Below are positions 62,437-64,000 of a stretch of DNA of 64,000 bases, in pieces. Position numbers and translations under genes: made by a program. The notes below the pieces were generated by a model. That model did no database searches, had not been told where the DNA came from, and saw only the letters and a list, made by a program, of their open reading frames with translations. Position 1 is the first letter of the stretch. Each line of letters begins with the position of its first letter. Source of the stretch: Pedobacter sp. MC2016-05 (GTDB lineage Bacteria; Bacteroidota; Bacteroidia; Sphingobacteriales; Sphingobacteriaceae). The stretch spans positions 43,992 through 107,991 of the forward strand of contig NZ_JAPIVT010000020.1 in the NCBI RefSeq assembly GCF_026239735.1, given 5' to 3'.

Positions 62437-63561
62437 TTATTTTTTCCAAACCGACAGATCCCACCTATCATTCCACGAAATTTCCATTTTCCCTTCATTA
62501 AAATCGATAGGCAACCAAAGATATTTTCCATCTATCGGATTTTTAGGTGTCCATTGATCAGCCATAAAAATAAATTGGTTTTTCGTACCTGGCGCTTTGA
62601 AAATGTGCGTACTCTGCCCGCCAAAGGTTAAAGCTGAACCTTCACCTATACAAGGGTTCCCCATGTATTTCCACGGTCCCCAAATGCTATCCGCAACAAA
62701 CCACCTGGCAGGATTTGGCGCCCAACCGGTACAACCCGATCCCACCATATAATATTTACCGTCTTTTTTAAATAAAGCCGGTGCTTCGGTTTGTTGTCCG
62801 ATATAAATTCTGATAAACTTACCGGTATGCGAGAGATAATCATCACTTAATTCGGCAAGATGAAGGGTAAAATTTTCTTCCGAAGAAAAAATATGGTAAG
62901 CTTTGCCATCATCATCTACATAAACCGTCATATCTCTGGCCATTTGGCCTCCCGGCATATCCCGACAGAAAAACCCATCGCTTTTATTGGCAGGACTGCT
63001 ACAGTTAACCGCCTGCTTTTGTGATTCTGCATTAGGGTAAACAGGAAGCTTGTTTGGATTGGGACGATAACTTCTCGCGAACAGAAAGGGACCTGATGCT
63101 CGATCAGCAATGGCCACACCAGCTCTAGCAGCTTCGTAGCCTTTACCTAACAACTCCAGATGGAACCACATTACAAACTTCTTCGTTCTTTTATTGAACA
63201 CAACTTTGGGCCGCTCCAAAATACACCCCTTAGCAATGTCGCTGGATAGATCATCAGAAACTTTTAAGGCTATGCCCTCATCTTTCCAATTGTACAGATC
63301 TTTTGAAGAATAGCAATGAACGCCTACCTGCGCGGTATTTCCAATATTTCCTGCCACCTTATGCTCTCCATACCAATAGTAAACGCCATCAATTTCGGTA
63401 ACCCCACCACCGTGTGCGTTGATGTGTTTCCCCTTGTTATCTTCCCAGATTTTGCCTGGCTTGAAGTTATTATATCGCTGTTGCGCAAATGCATGGTGGA
63501 AAATCAGCGGCAGGAATAATACCAAAAAAATGGTAAATACCTTTTTTAAGTTTAAAAGCAT
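62437..63561 (-). CDS. GH43-family enzyme of the NAHGGG (exo-beta-1,3-galactanase-like) type
   Basis: A 374-residue protein with signal peptide ending at HAFAQ. The five-bladed propeller opens with HINAHGGGVTEIDGVYYWYG; the usual catalytic-base Asp of GH43 is absent there, as in subfamily 24 exo-beta-1,3-galactanases (family knowledge), which use a different base. ILERPKVVFN and TEAPALFKKDGKYYMVGSG carry candidate acid residues, and SSDIAKGC and GWAPNPARWF are typical of this subgroup. Substrate is probably the beta-1,3-galactan backbone of arabinogalactan, matching the nearby beta-galactosidase. Subfamily 34 cannot be excluded. Confidence 0.8.
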   Translation of the reverse strand: MLLNLKKVFTIFLVLFLPLIFHHAFAQQRYNNFKPGKIWEDNKGKHINAHGGGVTEIDGVYYWYGEHKVAGNIGNTAQVGVHCYSSKDLYNWKDEGIALKVSDDLSSDIAKGCILERPKVVFNKRTKKFVMWFHLELLGKGYEAARAGVAIADRASGPFLFARSYRPNPNKLPVYPNAESQKQAVNCSSPANKSDGFFCRDMPGGQMARDMTVYVDDDGKAYHIFSSEENFTLHLAELSDDYLSHTGKFIRIYIGQQTEAPALFKKDGKYYMVGSGCTGWAPNPARWFVADSIWGPWKYMGNPCIGEGSALTFGGQSTHIFKAPGTKNQFIFMADQWTPKNPIDGKYLWLPIDFNEGKMEISWNDRWDLSVWKK

Positions 63562-63597
63562 GAGGAAGTTTGGATTTGGATGTTTCTAAATTTGTAT

Positions 63598-64000
63598 TTA
63601 CTTTAAACTCGCACTATGGTCATTCTGAAAGTCTTCTCCACCCCAAATCTTTTGTGCCGACCATTTTTCTGCAGGACTTGCCCAAAAGGGATCATTTTCT
63701 GATAATCCTAATGGAAGAAATATGTTTGTTGCAATGTAAGGGCTACCTTGATTGTTATAAAAATCGCCCAACGAAGGCTGTGCTCCATACAATCCGATAG
63801 TTAACCAGCCTGCTTTGTAGGTTGTCGGGCTTTCTAAAGTTTTCTTGATAACCGCAGTTAATGCACCTCTAACTTGCGCAGGACTAAGCTGTTTCGGCAA
63901 TGTCTTTCTCAAAGCAACATCGGCCAGATGATGAAAAGCTGCACCACGATAAATAATAGATCGACCCGTAGCAGGATAACTTCCATCTGCATTGATTAAA
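63598..64000 (-). CDS. DUF2264 domain protein, C-terminal part
   Basis: The frame is open to the window edge, so the 5' end is missing; 134 codons are visible. The segment INADGSYPATGRSIIYRGAA, then LPKQLSPAQVRGALTAVI, WLTIGLYGAQPSLGDFYNN, NIFLPLGLSENDPFW and SPAEKWSAQKIWGG are characteristic of the C-terminal half of DUF2264 proteins, which adopt a helical-barrel-like fold and recur in plant-polysaccharide loci. Function is not established. It ends 36 bp before the GH43 gene and runs the same way, so these form one unit. Confidence 0.85.
   Translation of the reverse strand, partial: LINADGSYPATGRSIIYRGAAFHHLADVALRKTLPKQLSPAQVRGALTAVIKKTLESPTTYKAGWLTIGLYGAQPSLGDFYNNQGSPYIATNIFLPLGLSENDPFWASPAEKWSAQKIWGGEDFQNDHSASLK

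Noticed and set aside
62328..62531. Minus-strand 67-residue frame overlapping the GH43 end
   Set aside because: Out-of-frame shadow of the GH43 C-terminus running into non-coding DNA.

Overview
The window looks like a chromosomal stretch from a soil or plant-associated Bacteroidota, most like Pedobacter or a close Sphingobacteriaceae relative (inferred, not tested by a search). Pointers are two SusC/SusD pairs, lipoprotein and signal-peptide glycan enzymes throughout, no clear Shine-Dalgarno sites, a textbook Bacteroidota promoter (TTTG, 19 nt, TAnnTTTG) in front of a tRNA-Lys, AT-rich spacers and dispersed CATTGCGAGG/GAAGCAATCT repeats.

Most of the window is a large polysaccharide utilisation region for pectin with rhamnogalacturonan or arabinogalactan-like side chains. 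From the right-hand end of the minus-strand block: SusC/SusD/surface lipoprotein (30940 to 24976) and SusC/SusD (24501 to 19256) for binding and uptake; then a long co-directional train (18881 to 1) with two tandem PL1 pectate lyases, a beta-helix + DUF6298 protein, a GH140-type enzyme, a GH43-like lipoprotein, a sialidase-fold protein, a sialate O-acetylesterase-type esterase, a GH2, a GH78 rhamnosidase and a DUF3826 protein cut by the window edge. A second enzyme block (50255 to 37833) holds an alpha-glucuronidase-like protein, an MGH1-like hydrolase, a GH28 polygalacturonase, a GH95 and a GH2 with malectin-like domain. A third (from beyond 64000 to 59075) holds a DUF2264 protein, a GH43 of the NAHGGG type and a LacZ-like GH2.

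Sugar catabolism genes are interleaved. At 31.4-37.5 kb are a FucI-like isomerase with DUF3826, a divergent AraC regulator, a DHDPS/KDG-aldolase-family protein and a sodium:solute symporter. At 50.6-54.7 kb a plus-strand operon (SDR, FAH hydrolase, L-rhamnose mutarotase, lactonase, FMN L-lactate dehydrogenase) matches the non-phosphorylative L-fucose/L-rhamnose route to pyruvate and lactate, lacking the sugar dehydrogenase and the aldonate dehydratase. GH78 would supply L-rhamnose and GH95 L-fucose or L-galactose. Next to it are a GalM lipoprotein, a beta-phosphoglucomutase-like HAD protein and a Nudix-type AraR-like regulator.

At 57.6-58.7 kb a tRNA-Lys is followed by a decayed tyrosine integrase, a scar of an integrative element.

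Non-coding signals of note: a roughly 35-bp dyad-containing motif conserved upstream of the two susC operons and the pectate lyase operon; a TTAACCAAAT box in the leader of most transcription units; MITE/REP-like inverted repeats that fill the larger gaps of the enzyme train and even supply part of one signal peptide; and heptanucleotide tandem arrays that sit on stop codons.
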